Notes: generated from the letters alone by a model not told the origin. Shown: positions 1-7,799, counted from the stretch's first letter. The stretch is DNA of 48,788 nucleotides from UBA4717 sp002404395 (GCA_937902275.1 CALFNW010000113.1:1-48788); one strand, 5' to 3'. Made by a program: numbers and translations.

Positions 1-310
1 GCAACGTTGAGAATGTAGGTTCACCTGAGTTCCAAGCATTTCCGACCTCAATTACAATTGACCCTGTATCTGTCAACAATGGTATCATTGATTCTATAAC
101 ATCACATAACCATTTTTTATACTCTTCACCATTAAGATTACCATACTTTTTTGCTCTGTTTAACGGAAACGGAGGTGATGTAAATATCATCTGTATTTTG
201 TTAGCGTAATGTGGAAGTAAATACTGTGTGTTCACTACTTCACATTTTTCGTTGATGCAGATTCCATACTCTGTTCTATAGCGTCTCCATTTATTTTGAG
301 GAATTATCAT
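1..310 (-). CDS. Site-specific DNA methyltransferase, probably N4-cytosine type (N-terminal part, runs off the window)
   Basis: About 103 codons are visible, beginning with ATG at 310 and running off the left edge. The start MIIPQNKWRRY is followed by TSPPFPLNRAKKYGN near residues 43-57. TSPPF is the catalytic motif IV of amino-methyltransferases, and its position near the N terminus followed by a KxYGN stretch resembles the M.PvuII-like N4-cytosine family. A later segment, TGSIVIEVGNAW, fits the strand after motif IV. The start codon overlaps the stop of the upstream XRE gene (ATGA), so the two are translationally coupled. A partner restriction enzyme, if any, would lie outside the window; an orphan methyltransferase is the alternative. 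The base specificity is an inference from motif order. Confidence 0.75.
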   Translation of the reverse strand, partial: MIIPQNKWRRYRTEYGICINEKCEVVNTQYLLPHYANKIQMIFTSPPFPLNRAKKYGNLNGEEYKKWLCDVIESMIPLLTDTGSIVIEVGNAWNSGEPTFSTL

Positions 311-525
311 ATTTTTTCCTCCATATCAACTATCTCTACAATATCATCCATAGTACAACCCAATGCAGAGCATATCTTCACAAGAACATCGCTGCTGACA
401 ACGGCGCCGTCTTTGCCCATCTTTGTAATGGTTGCGATGCTGATGCCGGCTTTTTCGGCGAGCTCTTTCTTTTTCATATCACGGTCGATCAGAAGCTTGA
501 ACAATTTTTTATAGCTTGCGGCCAT
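307..525 (-). CDS. XRE/Cro-CI-type helix-turn-helix regulator, controller-protein-like
   Basis: A 72-residue protein from MAASYKKLFKLL. It is essentially one helix-turn-helix domain: KKKELAEKAGISIATITKMGK (residues about 18-38) followed by the dimer helices VLVKICSALGCTMDDIVEIV. I chose the ATG at 525 because the GAGGTG ribosome site lies just before it; an in-frame ATG at 540 would place that site inside the gene. It sits directly before and overlaps a DNA methyltransferase, the arrangement of small XRE regulators in type II restriction-modification loci. It probably represses its own promoter through the palindrome at 554-571. Family is clear; the controller role is inferred. Confidence 0.85.
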   Translation of the reverse strand: MAASYKKLFKLLIDRDMKKKELAEKAGISIATITKMGKDGAVVSSDVLVKICSALGCTMDDIVEIVDMEEKI

Positions 526-553
526 TGCATTACACCTCATAGATAGTTATAGT

Positions 554-571
554 TAGTACATTGTATTACTA
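554..571. promoter_or_regulatory. Palindromic operator candidate for the XRE regulator
   Basis: TAGTA-CATTGTAT-TACTA is an inverted repeat with perfect 5-bp arms, lying between the -10 box (578-583) and the start codon (525) of the XRE gene. A repressor bound here would cover the transcription start, as expected of autoregulation. The protein that binds it is inferred. Confidence 0.5.
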
Positions 572-577
572 GTGGCA

Positions 578-606
578 ATTATATCACAATCTCTGACGAA
601 CTTCAA
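578..606 (-). promoter_or_regulatory. Sigma-A promoter of the XRE-methyltransferase operon
   Basis: Read on the minus strand: TTGAAG (601-606), a 17-bp spacer, and a perfect TATAAT (578-583). The ribosome site GAGGTG follows about 45 bases later. It diverges from the promoter of the HD-domain gene. Confidence 0.7.
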
Positions 607-657
607 CAGTTTTCGGCATAGAAATACTGCGATTTCAGCGTTTTTTAAATGGTTGCG

Positions 658-686
658 TTGATATTTTCATATATTTGATGTATAAT
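658..686 (+). promoter_or_regulatory. Sigma-A promoter of the HD-domain gene
   Basis: TTGATA (658-663), a 17-bp spacer and TATAAT (681-686), about 40 bases before the start codon at 728. Only about 50 bp separate it from the divergent XRE promoter, so a single regulator could affect both. Confidence 0.7.
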
Positions 687-727
687 GAATGTGCTTTAAG
701 AACATTGAAACTTTAAGGAGATATAGT

Positions 728-2071
728 ATGAGATATTGCGACTTTATCAATCAAACAATTTCTCATGAGAACGGAATTGATTGGAACTATTACAGAAATG
801 ATATAGCAACTACAGACATCTTTTGTGGCGAAGTTTCAAGTGAATTTATAAAACAATATTTTGAAAACGGCGAAAAAGCACTGCCCTTGCTTCTTAACCC
901 GGAAACAGCCGATAGATTTATAACTAATTATTTTACAGCCGGCAGGAAAGAATCTGTGCTATCGTATCGTTTTGAAGGGCAATATCAACTGCCTGCGGAA
1001 AGAGCGATACATACTGTTTCGGGTTTCTTTTTAGGATTGCTCATCGAGAATTGTATTAATAGTTTTACACCGCTTTCCCTTGTAAGTGTAAATCATTTTC
1101 CGCTTGCATATCTATGGTTCTTAACGTATTTGTATCATGATTACGGATATAGCGTTACAGAGAAAGAAGATTGCACTATACAATATCCACAACGAGCTCC
1201 TATTCCAGATCAAAGATATACTCACTACAAGTATTGCCATCCAGGAGAATATCAAGCCCTTAAAGAAATCAAAAGGAAATTGGGCATAAATTTGTCGCCG
1301 TTTTCTCAATTAGGCGCATTCTCCTTTTCTCTTTCAGGACGAAACAATACTCCTAATTTGGAGCATGCTCTGCTTATGGAATTAACTCAGCGAAACAACA
1401 CAGTTTCCGGTTATCCTAAATTGCGTTTTTCAAATGGTAGCAAAATTGCCGAACATCAATATCCAAGTCGAATCATCACAAGATATATGAATTATTGCAT
1501 CAATGAACGAAAACGTGTAGACCACGGGATAGTTGGCGGATTGCTTTTTTACGATAGAATGATAAAAAACTATATGCTGGCCTATATTTCTTCGCTGAAT
1601 GAAGAAAATGTTATGAAAAACCTCAGTGATTTTTACTATCGAAATCGACATTTTTGCAGTGAACAACTCACCATCTTCTCATATATATCTGATTGCATTT
1701 TATCGCACAACATTTTTAAACAATCAGATGAAACACGTGATCTTTACGAAAAATATAAATTATTCGACTTGCTGGAAGAGAATTTCAAAAAGATATCCTA
1801 TGAGTCTAATCCCTTGCTTTACATTCTCGGAGTTTCCGACACAATAGAACCAATAAAAGTATACCAGAAACACAATAAAAGTCTCTCGGCACAAGTAATT
1901 GCCGATGCAATTAATATAGAATATATTCCGGGGACACGGTCGTTATCTTTTTCAAGTGTCTCAAAAATAATTGATATAAGCCTATTGTATCAAAATGCAA
2001 AAGGGTTAATGGATTGGACATCTGCCGAGTGTTCTGAATTAACAAATGGATCGTTTACCTTAAGAATTTAA
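728..2071 (+). CDS. Uncharacterised protein with an apparent HD-type phosphohydrolase fold
   Basis: 447 residues, starting at the ATG behind AAGGAG. I do not recognise a named family, but the residues fit an HD metal-dependent hydrolase in order: H95 (ERAIHTVSGFF), H137-D138 (LTYLYHDYGYS), H266 (KRVDHGIVGGLLFYDRM), H327 (CILSHNIF) and D371 (LYILGVSDTIEP). HD enzymes usually bind one or two metals with this set and cleave phosphoesters such as (d)NTPs or (p)ppGpp. The protein is longer than the minimal domain and has no visible second domain or membrane segment. It is AT-rich, single-gene, and sits between a methyltransferase module and an attachment-site remnant, so it is likely transferred cargo. 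A defence or nucleotide-signalling role is speculation. Confidence 0.55.
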   Translation: MRYCDFINQTISHENGIDWNYYRNDIATTDIFCGEVSSEFIKQYFENGEKALPLLLNPETADRFITNYFTAGRKESVLSYRFEGQYQLPAERAIHTVSGFFLGLLIENCINSFTPLSLVSVNHFPLAYLWFLTYLYHDYGYSVTEKEDCTIQYPQRAPIPDQRYTHYKYCHPGEYQALKEIKRKLGINLSPFSQLGAFSFSLSGRNNTPNLEHALLMELTQRNNTVSGYPKLRFSNGSKIAEHQYPSRIITRYMNYCINERKRVDHGIVGGLLFYDRMIKNYMLAYISSLNEENVMKNLSDFYYRNRHFCSEQLTIFSYISDCILSHNIFKQSDETRDLYEKYKLFDLLEENFKKISYESNPLLYILGVSDTIEPIKVYQKHNKSLSAQVIADAINIEYIPGTRSLSFSSVSKIIDISLLYQNAKGLMDWTSAECSELTNGSFTLRI

Positions 2072-2343
2072 TTCGGCTTTTATTCAAACCTTTTTTCTTT
2101 GTCTACTGCGGTGCAAATTTTTACATGAATCAGGGGTTGTTCAGAGTTATAATAATAACCGTATAAAAAGCAATCGCCTCTCGAGTGATAACGAAAGGCG
2201 TGTAGTGTGTATTATTCTGCGAAAATTGCTGTTGACCACATAACAGACCACCTACCGTTTTGGAGCACTCGGAAACAGTGGACATAAGAGCACCGAAGAG
2301 TGCGGTTTTCCGAGCGAAAAGGGGCGGAAATGCCTAAAAATAA
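2072..2343. other. Intergenic stretch left of the tRNA fragment, no gene recognised
   Basis: About 270 bases with no convincing reading frame. It contains partial inverted repeats around 2177-2201 and around 2263-2318 (CACTCGG and CCGAG arms). It probably is the terminal, non-coding part of the integrated element that ends at the tRNA-Pro fragment. Confidence 0.4.
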
Positions 2344-2367
2344 GCGGAGAGTATCAACCAGACTGCG

Positions 2368-2412
2368 TTTGGGACTTCGATGCCGCAGGTTCGAATCCTG
2401 TCACTCCGACCA
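2368..2412 (+). other. 3' half of tRNA-Pro(UGG): probable attachment site of an integrated element
   Basis: The 45 bases have exactly the geometry of tRNA positions 32-76: anticodon loop TTTGGGA (UGG anticodon), five-base 3' anticodon strand, five-base variable loop, T stem GCAGG, loop TTCGAAT, T stem CCTGT, acceptor strand CACTCCG, then ACCA. The matching 5' half with a D arm is absent; the preceding 24 bases start with CGGAGAG, which pairs with six of seven acceptor bases but has no D arm. Tyrosine recombinases commonly integrate in the anticodon loop and duplicate the 3' half, so this is best read as the distal att copy. The intact tRNA would then lie left of the window. Confidence 0.7.
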
Positions 2413-2415
2413 TAT

Positions 2416-2451
2416 CGAGTGTTCATAACAAAATTCAATTATGGACACTCG
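2416..2451 (+). terminator. Hairpin behind the tRNA-Pro fragment, probable native tRNA terminator
   Basis: CGAGTGTTCATAA pairs with TTATGGACACTCG over 13 bp with one G-T pair, a loop of ten bases, then a T-rich tail (CTTCTTATTTTTT a few bases on). Its place right after the CCA suggests the ancestral downstream flank of the tRNA gene. Confidence 0.55.
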
Positions 2452-2691
2452 TTCACTTTGCTTCTTATTTTTTGTTTGGTGCTTAGATTTGAAAGCCTTG
2501 ACCCTGCTGAAGTATTTTCTCTCAGTTTCAGCGCGCTGGAACTCGTAATTTCCTTTATAGAACTTACCGGAGGTATGAATATGGATGCAAATATTGTGGT
2601 GGGAATCGGTTGTTATGGGGGAAGACCTGGCAATAGGGTCATTGCAATCAAACGGAAGCCATACCGAATAAAAATCTGAAGATAAACCGAA

Positions 2692-2718
2692 GTGGGTTCG
2701 ATTCCCACACCTCCACCA
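2692..2718 (+). other. Second tRNA/tmRNA-like 3' end (T arm plus CTCCACCA)
   Basis: GTGGG-TTCGATT-CCCAC is a perfect T arm, followed by ACCTCC-A-CCA. The CTCCACCA end is typical of tmRNA, but no tmRNA body or tag frame precedes it, and the acceptor strand is one base short of seven. GGAGGT at 2569-2574 could pair with ACCTCC at 2709-2714, but the 134 bases between do not fold as a tRNA that I recognise. Most likely this is a decayed tRNA/tmRNA end serving as an att site for the element whose integrase remnant follows. Confidence 0.5.
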
Positions 2719-2720
2719 AA

Positions 2721-2770
2721 TCGCGGAATTCCGCGAAGCCACAGAGTGCAGTGCTCTGCGGCTTTTGCTT
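2721..2770 (+). terminator. Palindrome and Rho-independent terminator after the tRNA-like end
   Basis: TCGCGGAATTCCGCGA (2721-2736) is a perfect 16-base palindrome. It is followed by GCCACAGAG / CTCTGCGGC (2738-2762, one mismatch, 7-base loop) and a TTTTGCTTT tail. Confidence 0.65.
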
Positions 2771-2873
2771 TACAAGGGTTGAAATCAAGATTAAACATTC
2801 TATCGATATTCTTTGCCTACTGCACTGCAATTTTTAAGGGACTGACCGCATATTTCGGCTATGCCGAAATGGG

Positions 2874-3295
2874 TCAGCCCTTATTTGTCGCCTTCTCTCC
2901 CACCTTAGTTTCCGCAATCTCCTTTTTCATCTCCGCAATCAGCACCTTGAGCTTTTCCTCGCACTCCTCCCGTGTGGTAGCGTAGATATTCTTGGCGATT
3001 CGTTTTCCGTTCACGCGTGGGGAGAACCTGCCCTCGTAGAGGTGGTCGTTTATCATCGTCACGCAACCCGTACCGGGCTTGCGTATCTTGCCCTTATACG
3101 GCTCAAATTTCGGCTCTGTCGGCGGATTGTCTGCTTCATTGTCACTTATCCCATCCGTCGCGGTCGACTTCGGAATGGGTGTACCCGCTCCCGCAATCTC
3201 TCGGTCAATTCTTGCCGTCGCTGTTGCATCGTGTCGGTGATACGCGTATATATATTAAACGCTGCATTTATATCACATATTATTTTAGATTATTG
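2874..3295 (-). pseudogene. Tyrosine recombinase (integrase) remnant, C-terminal part with a frameshift
   Basis: On the minus strand the upstream frame reads DINAAFNIYTRITDTMQQ, which matches the block with the catalytic tyrosine (NIYTHVTxxM) of phage/ICE integrases. After about 3210 the similarity moves to another frame: ARIDREIAGAG, then EPKFEPYKGKIRKPGTGC and YEGRFSPRVNGKR to a stop at 2874. This C-terminal tail is the one seen in integrases of gut Clostridia. The shift, and the absence of the RHR region upstream, show a dead fragment. Its 3' end faces the tRNA-like end at 2692-2718, the usual int-att layout. Exact limits are uncertain. Confidence 0.7.
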
Positions 3296-3307
3296 CAGTA
3301 ATCCGAT

Positions 3308-3361
3308 TATTAAACAAACAAGCGGAAGTTGCATACCTTTCGGTATCAACACCCGCTTGTT
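3308..3361 (-). terminator. Rho-independent terminator of the SGNH hydrolase gene
   Basis: On the minus strand AACAAGCGGGTGTTGATACC pairs with a nearly complementary 20-base arm around a GAAA tetraloop, followed by a TTTGTTT tail. It marks the limit between the chromosomal gene and the element remnant. Confidence 0.75.
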
Positions 3362-3391
3362 CTTTTAGTATAATCTACTGACTGCACGCTT

Positions 3392-4060
3392 TTATTGACC
3401 TGAAATTTCGCTGACCTCTTTAAAATATTGATCAAAGTCAAGTGTCTTTCCGCGAATGTTCAAAGCCGCTTCGATTTTTGACACAACCGCTTCGGTTATC
3501 AGGCGAGTGCCGTCTTTGGTGTAGTAATGCGTTTTGTCAGAATGATACTCCGACGGAACATTTTGCAAAAGCGTGTACAGATCATTTATTGCGCCGCCGT
3601 GTTTTTCGACGACTTCGCGCGCTATATCGTTATATACCTCTGTGTCTTTATTATACCGTCTGTAGTAGCTTTTGAAGGTTCCCTCCCTGCTTTGCGACTT
3701 ATCGGCTTCGGTCTCCAATACCGGAGTGGAGGTGGCAAAAATCATTTTTGCCGTCGGAAACAGCAATTTTATCTCTGCGCATATGCGCTCGAGATTTTCA
3801 CGGTAGGTCTGCAGAGAAACAAGCGGCATCTGGTCAAGCATGATCAGATCGTCCCACAGTCCCGCATTAAAGTGGATCAGGTCAAGCTCCTTTCCGCAGC
3901 CGAGTTCATCAGCCCAGATAGGCAAAAAGCGGAGAACCACGCCCGAAAACATACAATTGTCTTTCGGATAGCACACTTCAGCCACACCGTCAAATGCGGC
4001 TTTTACATAACGGTCATATCCCATACGAATAGAATCGCCGATCAACAGTATCTTTTTCAT
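3392..4060 (-). CDS. SGNH/GDSL-family hydrolase
   Basis: 222 residues starting MKKILLIGDSIRMGY. Block I is GDSI with nucleophile S10; a block III-like turn occurs at FNAGLWD; the catalytic Asp and His are D175 and H178 in DKTHYYTKDG. These enzymes are esterases, often removing acetyl groups from glycans. No signal peptide or membrane segment is seen, so it is cytoplasmic. I chose the ATG at 4060 because GAGGT precedes it; the longer upstream reading has no ribosome site and no similarity. It is a single gene ending at its own terminator. Substrate is not evident. Confidence 0.85.
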   Translation of the reverse strand: MKKILLIGDSIRMGYDRYVKAAFDGVAEVCYPKDNCMFSGVVLRFLPIWADELGCGKELDLIHFNAGLWDDLIMLDQMPLVSLQTYRENLERICAEIKLLFPTAKMIFATSTPVLETEADKSQSREGTFKSYYRRYNKDTEVYNDIAREVVEKHGGAINDLYTLLQNVPSEYHSDKTHYYTKDGTRLITEAVVSKIEAALNIRGKTLDFDQYFKEVSEISGQ

Positions 4061-4149
4061 TTTGTACCTCATAGAATAGTTTTTTGTGATTTTAGCACAA
4101 GCCGAAGTAACTGTCAATCGATGCCGCAATTTTAAAATAAAAGTGCATA

Positions 4150-6948
4150 TTATTTATTTTTATCCACACCGTCGTTCTGCGGTTTGACCGACGACGCCGC
4201 TTTATAGATTTCAAGTGCGCTGAGCACTAACAATACAACCGTCAGAATAGACACTGCCATCGCACGTGTCAGCGGCAGAATACCGAACAGCTTACCGAGC
4301 GACGGAAAATACAGAGACATGGCGAAAAACAAAAGCACCAAAACTGCAGTCGCGGCATAAAAGGGATTATATCTGAGTGCAGACGGTAAAAATATGCTCT
4401 CTTTTCGCTTTACCTCGGCAAGCACCACCAACTCAAGCAAAGTAAAAGATATAAACGAGCAGGCAGACAGCGCTTCTCCCGAAATATTGTATGACATGAG
4501 CGACAGCACGCGCGGCACGAGAATCGTCATTGCAGCCCAAAATACGCCGAACAGCGCCTGACGCAGGAAAAAGCGGGTTCGGTTTGCAAGATCGCGCCGT
4601 GCCTGTCCGTAGTCTTCAAGTATGCTTACGCCCGGCTTAGTGAATGCAATCGAAAGAACAGACAGAAAATCGATTATCAGTCCGCCGAATAGTATCTGTA
4701 TCGGCGTAAGCACCGTATCCTGAGTAAACACTGAATACAGCACAATAAAAAGTCTGGCAAATTCGACCGTCAGAAAATATCCAAGCAGGTTCATCATATT
4801 CTTGTAAACAAGCTTGGAGGTCATAATGCTTCGGGAGATCGACAGGATACCGCCCTCATTCTTTCTTCCCTCCGACGGTATGATAACATCGGCTTTGAAT
4901 CTGAGCGCGTCCGAGTCGGCGCAATCGCCGCTTGATACGCTTTTCAGCACCTGTTTGCCGTTTCTGCCGCGCGCGGCAAAGGATGAGCGCACATATCCAA
5001 TATCCGCGCATTCCATTACCGAGAGATCCGAAAGGCCGCCGGCACAGTAGCCGACGTTGTATCCGCATTCGGACAGCATCGTGACCGCCTTACGCAGTGA
5101 GGCGTTTGAAAGCCCGGAGTAAACCGAATATTCCGGCAACGCCACGCGCATTTGATCCGGCGTCATACCCGAAAAAACCGCTTCGGTAAGCACGTCACGC
5201 TCATCATTGCAAATGCCGAGCGAGGCAGCAGCTGCCATATCCTCCTGACTTCCGCCCGCTGAATTGAGAACCACCTTAATGCCCGAGCGAATGAGGCGAT
5301 CTACGGTCAGTGCCGCACCTTCAAACATCGGCGCTTTTACCGCGACCAATCCGATCAGAGTAAGCTTTGAATCGCGTCTTATCACAGCGTGGATCCCGTT
5401 TTTCAGTCTGCCCACGTCGGTTTCGCATACAGCGATCGCAAGTACGCCTGCATTTGTTTTGGAGTATCGGGTTGCCGCTGAATTTATTTCGCTTCTGACT
5501 ACACCGTCAAGCGTAAGCTCGGCGGCGCCGACCTTGCACTTTTCGCAGAGCGGAACGATCGCCGAAGCGTCGCCTTTAACATAAGCTATAAACTTTTCTC
5601 CCTCTCTCACGCAAGTCATATCATAGGGGGAGTTTTTCCCCGCGCTTATATGCATCACTATCGGAAACTCGCGTTCAAGCTCGATATTATAAAGCCCGTA
5701 GCGCTCGGCGCACTCAACAAGCGCTGAATTGTCTCCGCTCAGCTTAGGCGTCAGCATATCGGATTCTCCCGAAACCGCAGCAGTCGTATAAACCCCGGTC
5801 GTAACGACTGCCGCCTTTGCCAAGTGTGCAAAATCCTCGGCATGCTCGTAGTTTTTCACTTCAAACAGCTGACCTCCGTACCAAAATGCTTCAACCTGCT
5901 TGCGCAGTTCGGAGAGCACTCCGTCCTTGCGAACGATCAGACAGTTAATATCGCGAAGCTTTTCAATCGATTTAATATTCTTGATAATTACCGAATTGTC
6001 GGTCTTGCTCCTGCCTGTGCGCGCGCCGAAAAGTCCGCGCGCCACAATAATATAGCCGAATGCGGTAAAAAACTCGGTCATTGCGGCAACCGCGATCGAC
6101 ATTCCGTTCAGGAATATTTCGTAAATACCGTGTGACTTTAACCCGAAAGCCATTTCAAGCAACATAATAGCTACGACCATCAGAAGCATAAGCAAGCTGA
6201 GCTTGGTGCTGTAGCTTCTGAGCGTCACAAAGAGATCGAGCTTATCATGCGAAACCAGCAGATCGTTTTTTCCTGTGACCGAAACAAGCGTATCATTTCC
6301 GACAGCCACGACAATTGCGCGTGCGTTTCCTTTCAGTACGACAGAGGACGCAAACGCCACATTATACATTTTTTCGGGAGAGGAGCCGTCGCCCATATAA
6401 TTCATCGGGCTTTTGCGGATCGCATTATTGTTCCCTGTCAGTCCTTTTTCCGATACATAGAAATTATCCGATGAAATTATGCGCACATCGGCCGGAACGA
6501 TATCGCCCTCGCGCAAATAGATCAGGTCTCCGGGTACTAATCCGGTCATAGTTATCAGATACAGCCGCCCTTCACGTATGACTTTAGCAACCGGCAGTGA
6601 AAAATTATTCATATTTTCAAGCACGCGATGGGCTTTAACATAGGTAAAGAGGACAGAAAAGCAATTGAGCGCGATAAGCGATACTATTACTATCGATTCC
6701 GTGTTACGCTCAAACATCGCCGCGATCACGGCGATCAATACAAGAATAACAGACGACGGATCCGAAATTATTTCCTTGAGACATTCGGTAAAACTACCAT
6801 GCGGAAATCTGAAAATTATATTCGCACCGCTCTTTTTGCTTTTGGCAGCAGCGGCCTTTCGGGTAAGTCCGTTGACAAGGTTGGTCGAAAACTCGCTTTC
6901 AAGCTCCGAATCGCTCATTTCATGCCACTTTTTTTCTTTTTCTATCAT
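4150..6948 (-). CDS. P-type-ATPase-like membrane protein lacking the catalytic motifs (pseudoenzyme)
   Basis: 932 residues with the full P2-type ATPase order: N-terminal region, membrane pair near 65-105, actuator domain with GDLIYLREGDIVPADVR, membrane pair near 250-305, P and N domains, then about six membrane segments after 710. Every key motif differs. TGES is TGNN (171-174), the M4 PEGL is TEFF (291-294), the phosphorylation site DKTGT is RKDGV so the acceptor Asp is Arg340, TGD is SAG (563-565), and GDGxND is AGGLSD (636-641). Pumping by autophosphorylation therefore cannot occur as in the family. The intact 2.8-kb frame argues it is not a fresh pseudogene. It overlaps the HAD gene by one base (TGATG). 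A scaffold or regulatory role is only a guess. Confidence 0.8.
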   Translation of the reverse strand: MIEKEKKWHEMSDSELESEFSTNLVNGLTRKAAAAKSKKSGANIIFRFPHGSFTECLKEIISDPSSVILVLIAVIAAMFERNTESIVIVSLIALNCFSVLFTYVKAHRVLENMNNFSLPVAKVIREGRLYLITMTGLVPGDLIYLREGDIVPADVRIISSDNFYVSEKGLTGNNNAIRKSPMNYMGDGSSPEKMYNVAFASSVVLKGNARAIVVAVGNDTLVSVTGKNDLLVSHDKLDLFVTLRSYSTKLSLLMLLMVVAIMLLEMAFGLKSHGIYEIFLNGMSIAVAAMTEFFTAFGYIIVARGLFGARTGRSKTDNSVIIKNIKSIEKLRDINCLIVRKDGVLSELRKQVEAFWYGGQLFEVKNYEHAEDFAHLAKAAVVTTGVYTTAAVSGESDMLTPKLSGDNSALVECAERYGLYNIELEREFPIVMHISAGKNSPYDMTCVREGEKFIAYVKGDASAIVPLCEKCKVGAAELTLDGVVRSEINSAATRYSKTNAGVLAIAVCETDVGRLKNGIHAVIRRDSKLTLIGLVAVKAPMFEGAALTVDRLIRSGIKVVLNSAGGSQEDMAAAASLGICNDERDVLTEAVFSGMTPDQMRVALPEYSVYSGLSNASLRKAVTMLSECGYNVGYCAGGLSDLSVMECADIGYVRSSFAARGRNGKQVLKSVSSGDCADSDALRFKADVIIPSEGRKNEGGILSISRSIMTSKLVYKNMMNLLGYFLTVEFARLFIVLYSVFTQDTVLTPIQILFGGLIIDFLSVLSIAFTKPGVSILEDYGQARRDLANRTRFFLRQALFGVFWAAMTILVPRVLSLMSYNISGEALSACSFISFTLLELVVLAEVKRKESIFLPSALRYNPFYAATAVLVLLFFAMSLYFPSLGKLFGILPLTRAMAVSILTVVLLVLSALEIYKAASSVKPQNDGVDKNK

Positions 6949-7625
6949 CACCGTATTGCCTTTCTCGCGGCATATTCGCAAACGAGTGAATACAGCGCGT
7001 CAAAGTCATCGGCAACGGCGATCGCTCCTGCCGCTTCAAGCTCTCCCGGCAGGGCAAAGCCCCAACGTACGCCGATACATTCGATCCCCGCCTCCGATGC
7101 CCCGTTGACATCGTATTTTCGATCTCCGATCATGATAAACTCTGCGTCGTTATCGATCTGTTTTATACTATGCATCGCCTTTTCGATCGTCTCACGCTTA
7201 GTGCGCATCTCATCAGCGAGCGACGTCGCAAAAACGCTGTCAAAATACTTATATATGCCATATTCGCGAAGCAGTTTTTCAACAAACTCGATAGGTTTCG
7301 ATGAAGCGGTTGAAATGCCGAATTTTCCCGAGCATTTTGCAAGGAATTCCTCGCATCCGGGATACATTGACGTCATATTCACGCCGCAGGCAATATACCG
7401 CTCATGGAAATAATCAACAAACCGCTCCGTAAGCGGCTCGTCTTTTCTGCCGATATATTCGGGAAACGACTCGGAAAGCGGAGGACCGACGAAAATATGC
7501 GAAAGCGTTTCTGTAGTTTCGTTGCACAATACGCCGCATTGTTTGAGCGCATAACGCACGCAATCGATCACCCCTTCGCTCGAATCGGAAAGAGTTCCGT
7601 CAAAATCAAGTAATAAATGAAGCAT
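6948..7625 (-). CDS. HAD-family hydrolase, phosphoglycolate-phosphatase-like
   Basis: 225 residues, starting MLHLLLDFDGTLSDS behind CGGAGGA. Motif I is DFDGT (D7 nucleophile, D9 acid/base), motif II is in ISTASSKP, and motif IV is MIGDRKYD. The cap region between residues 15 and 80 is the helical type of the Gph/PpaX group. It removes phosphate from a small metabolite; the substrate cannot be told. It is first in an operon with the P-type-ATPase-like gene, whose ATG overlaps its TGA, so the two are made together. Confidence 0.85.
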   Translation of the reverse strand: MLHLLLDFDGTLSDSSEGVIDCVRYALKQCGVLCNETTETLSHIFVGPPLSESFPEYIGRKDEPLTERFVDYFHERYIACGVNMTSMYPGCEEFLAKCSGKFGISTASSKPIEFVEKLLREYGIYKYFDSVFATSLADEMRTKRETIEKAMHSIKQIDNDAEFIMIGDRKYDVNGASEAGIECIGVRWGFALPGELEAAGAIAVADDFDALYSLVCEYAARKAIR

Positions 7626-7666
7626 AAATCCTCCGAAATCATCAAATCAAAATCTCCGACGGATAT

Positions 7667-7695
7667 ATTATAACCCTTGTACTTGTGCCTGTCAA
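7667..7695 (-). promoter_or_regulatory. Sigma-A promoter of the HAD/P-type-ATPase-like operon
   Basis: Minus strand: perfect TTGACA (7690-7695), 17-bp spacer, perfect TATAAT (7667-7672), 42 bases before the HAD start codon. Confidence 0.8.
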
Positions 7696-7784
7696 TAGCG
7701 GAAATGCCCGAACATCAGCGGAGGTTTTGCATATAATGCTAATGACCGGAGCAAAAATACGCTCTGATCGGAAGCCGAAAATGA

Positions 7785-7799
7785 GTCGGCGACGCCGAC
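7785..7799 (+). promoter_or_regulatory. Leader hairpin GTCGGC-GAC-GCCGAC
   Basis: A perfect 6-bp stem with a three-base loop, 13 bases before the ATG of the small Cys-rich gene. It belongs to the hairpin family found before many genes of this window (see findings) and supports that gene being real. A possible -10 box TATAAT lies at 7732-7737. Confidence 0.5.

Noticed and set aside
2569..2718. A complete tmRNA or tRNA-Sec gene
   Set aside because: No tag frame, no D arm or anticodon arm, and the acceptor strand is one base short; only the 3' end matches.
2401..2742. Minus-strand frames (WWRCGNRTH, GIEPTS, VEVWESNP-like peptides) across the tRNA-like ends
   Set aside because: These are known false translations of antisense tRNA/tmRNA 3' ends, not genes.
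6628..7413. 261-codon plus-strand frame opposite the HAD and P-type-ATPase-like genes
   Set aside because: Antisense shadow of two clear genes; no ribosome site and unnatural composition.
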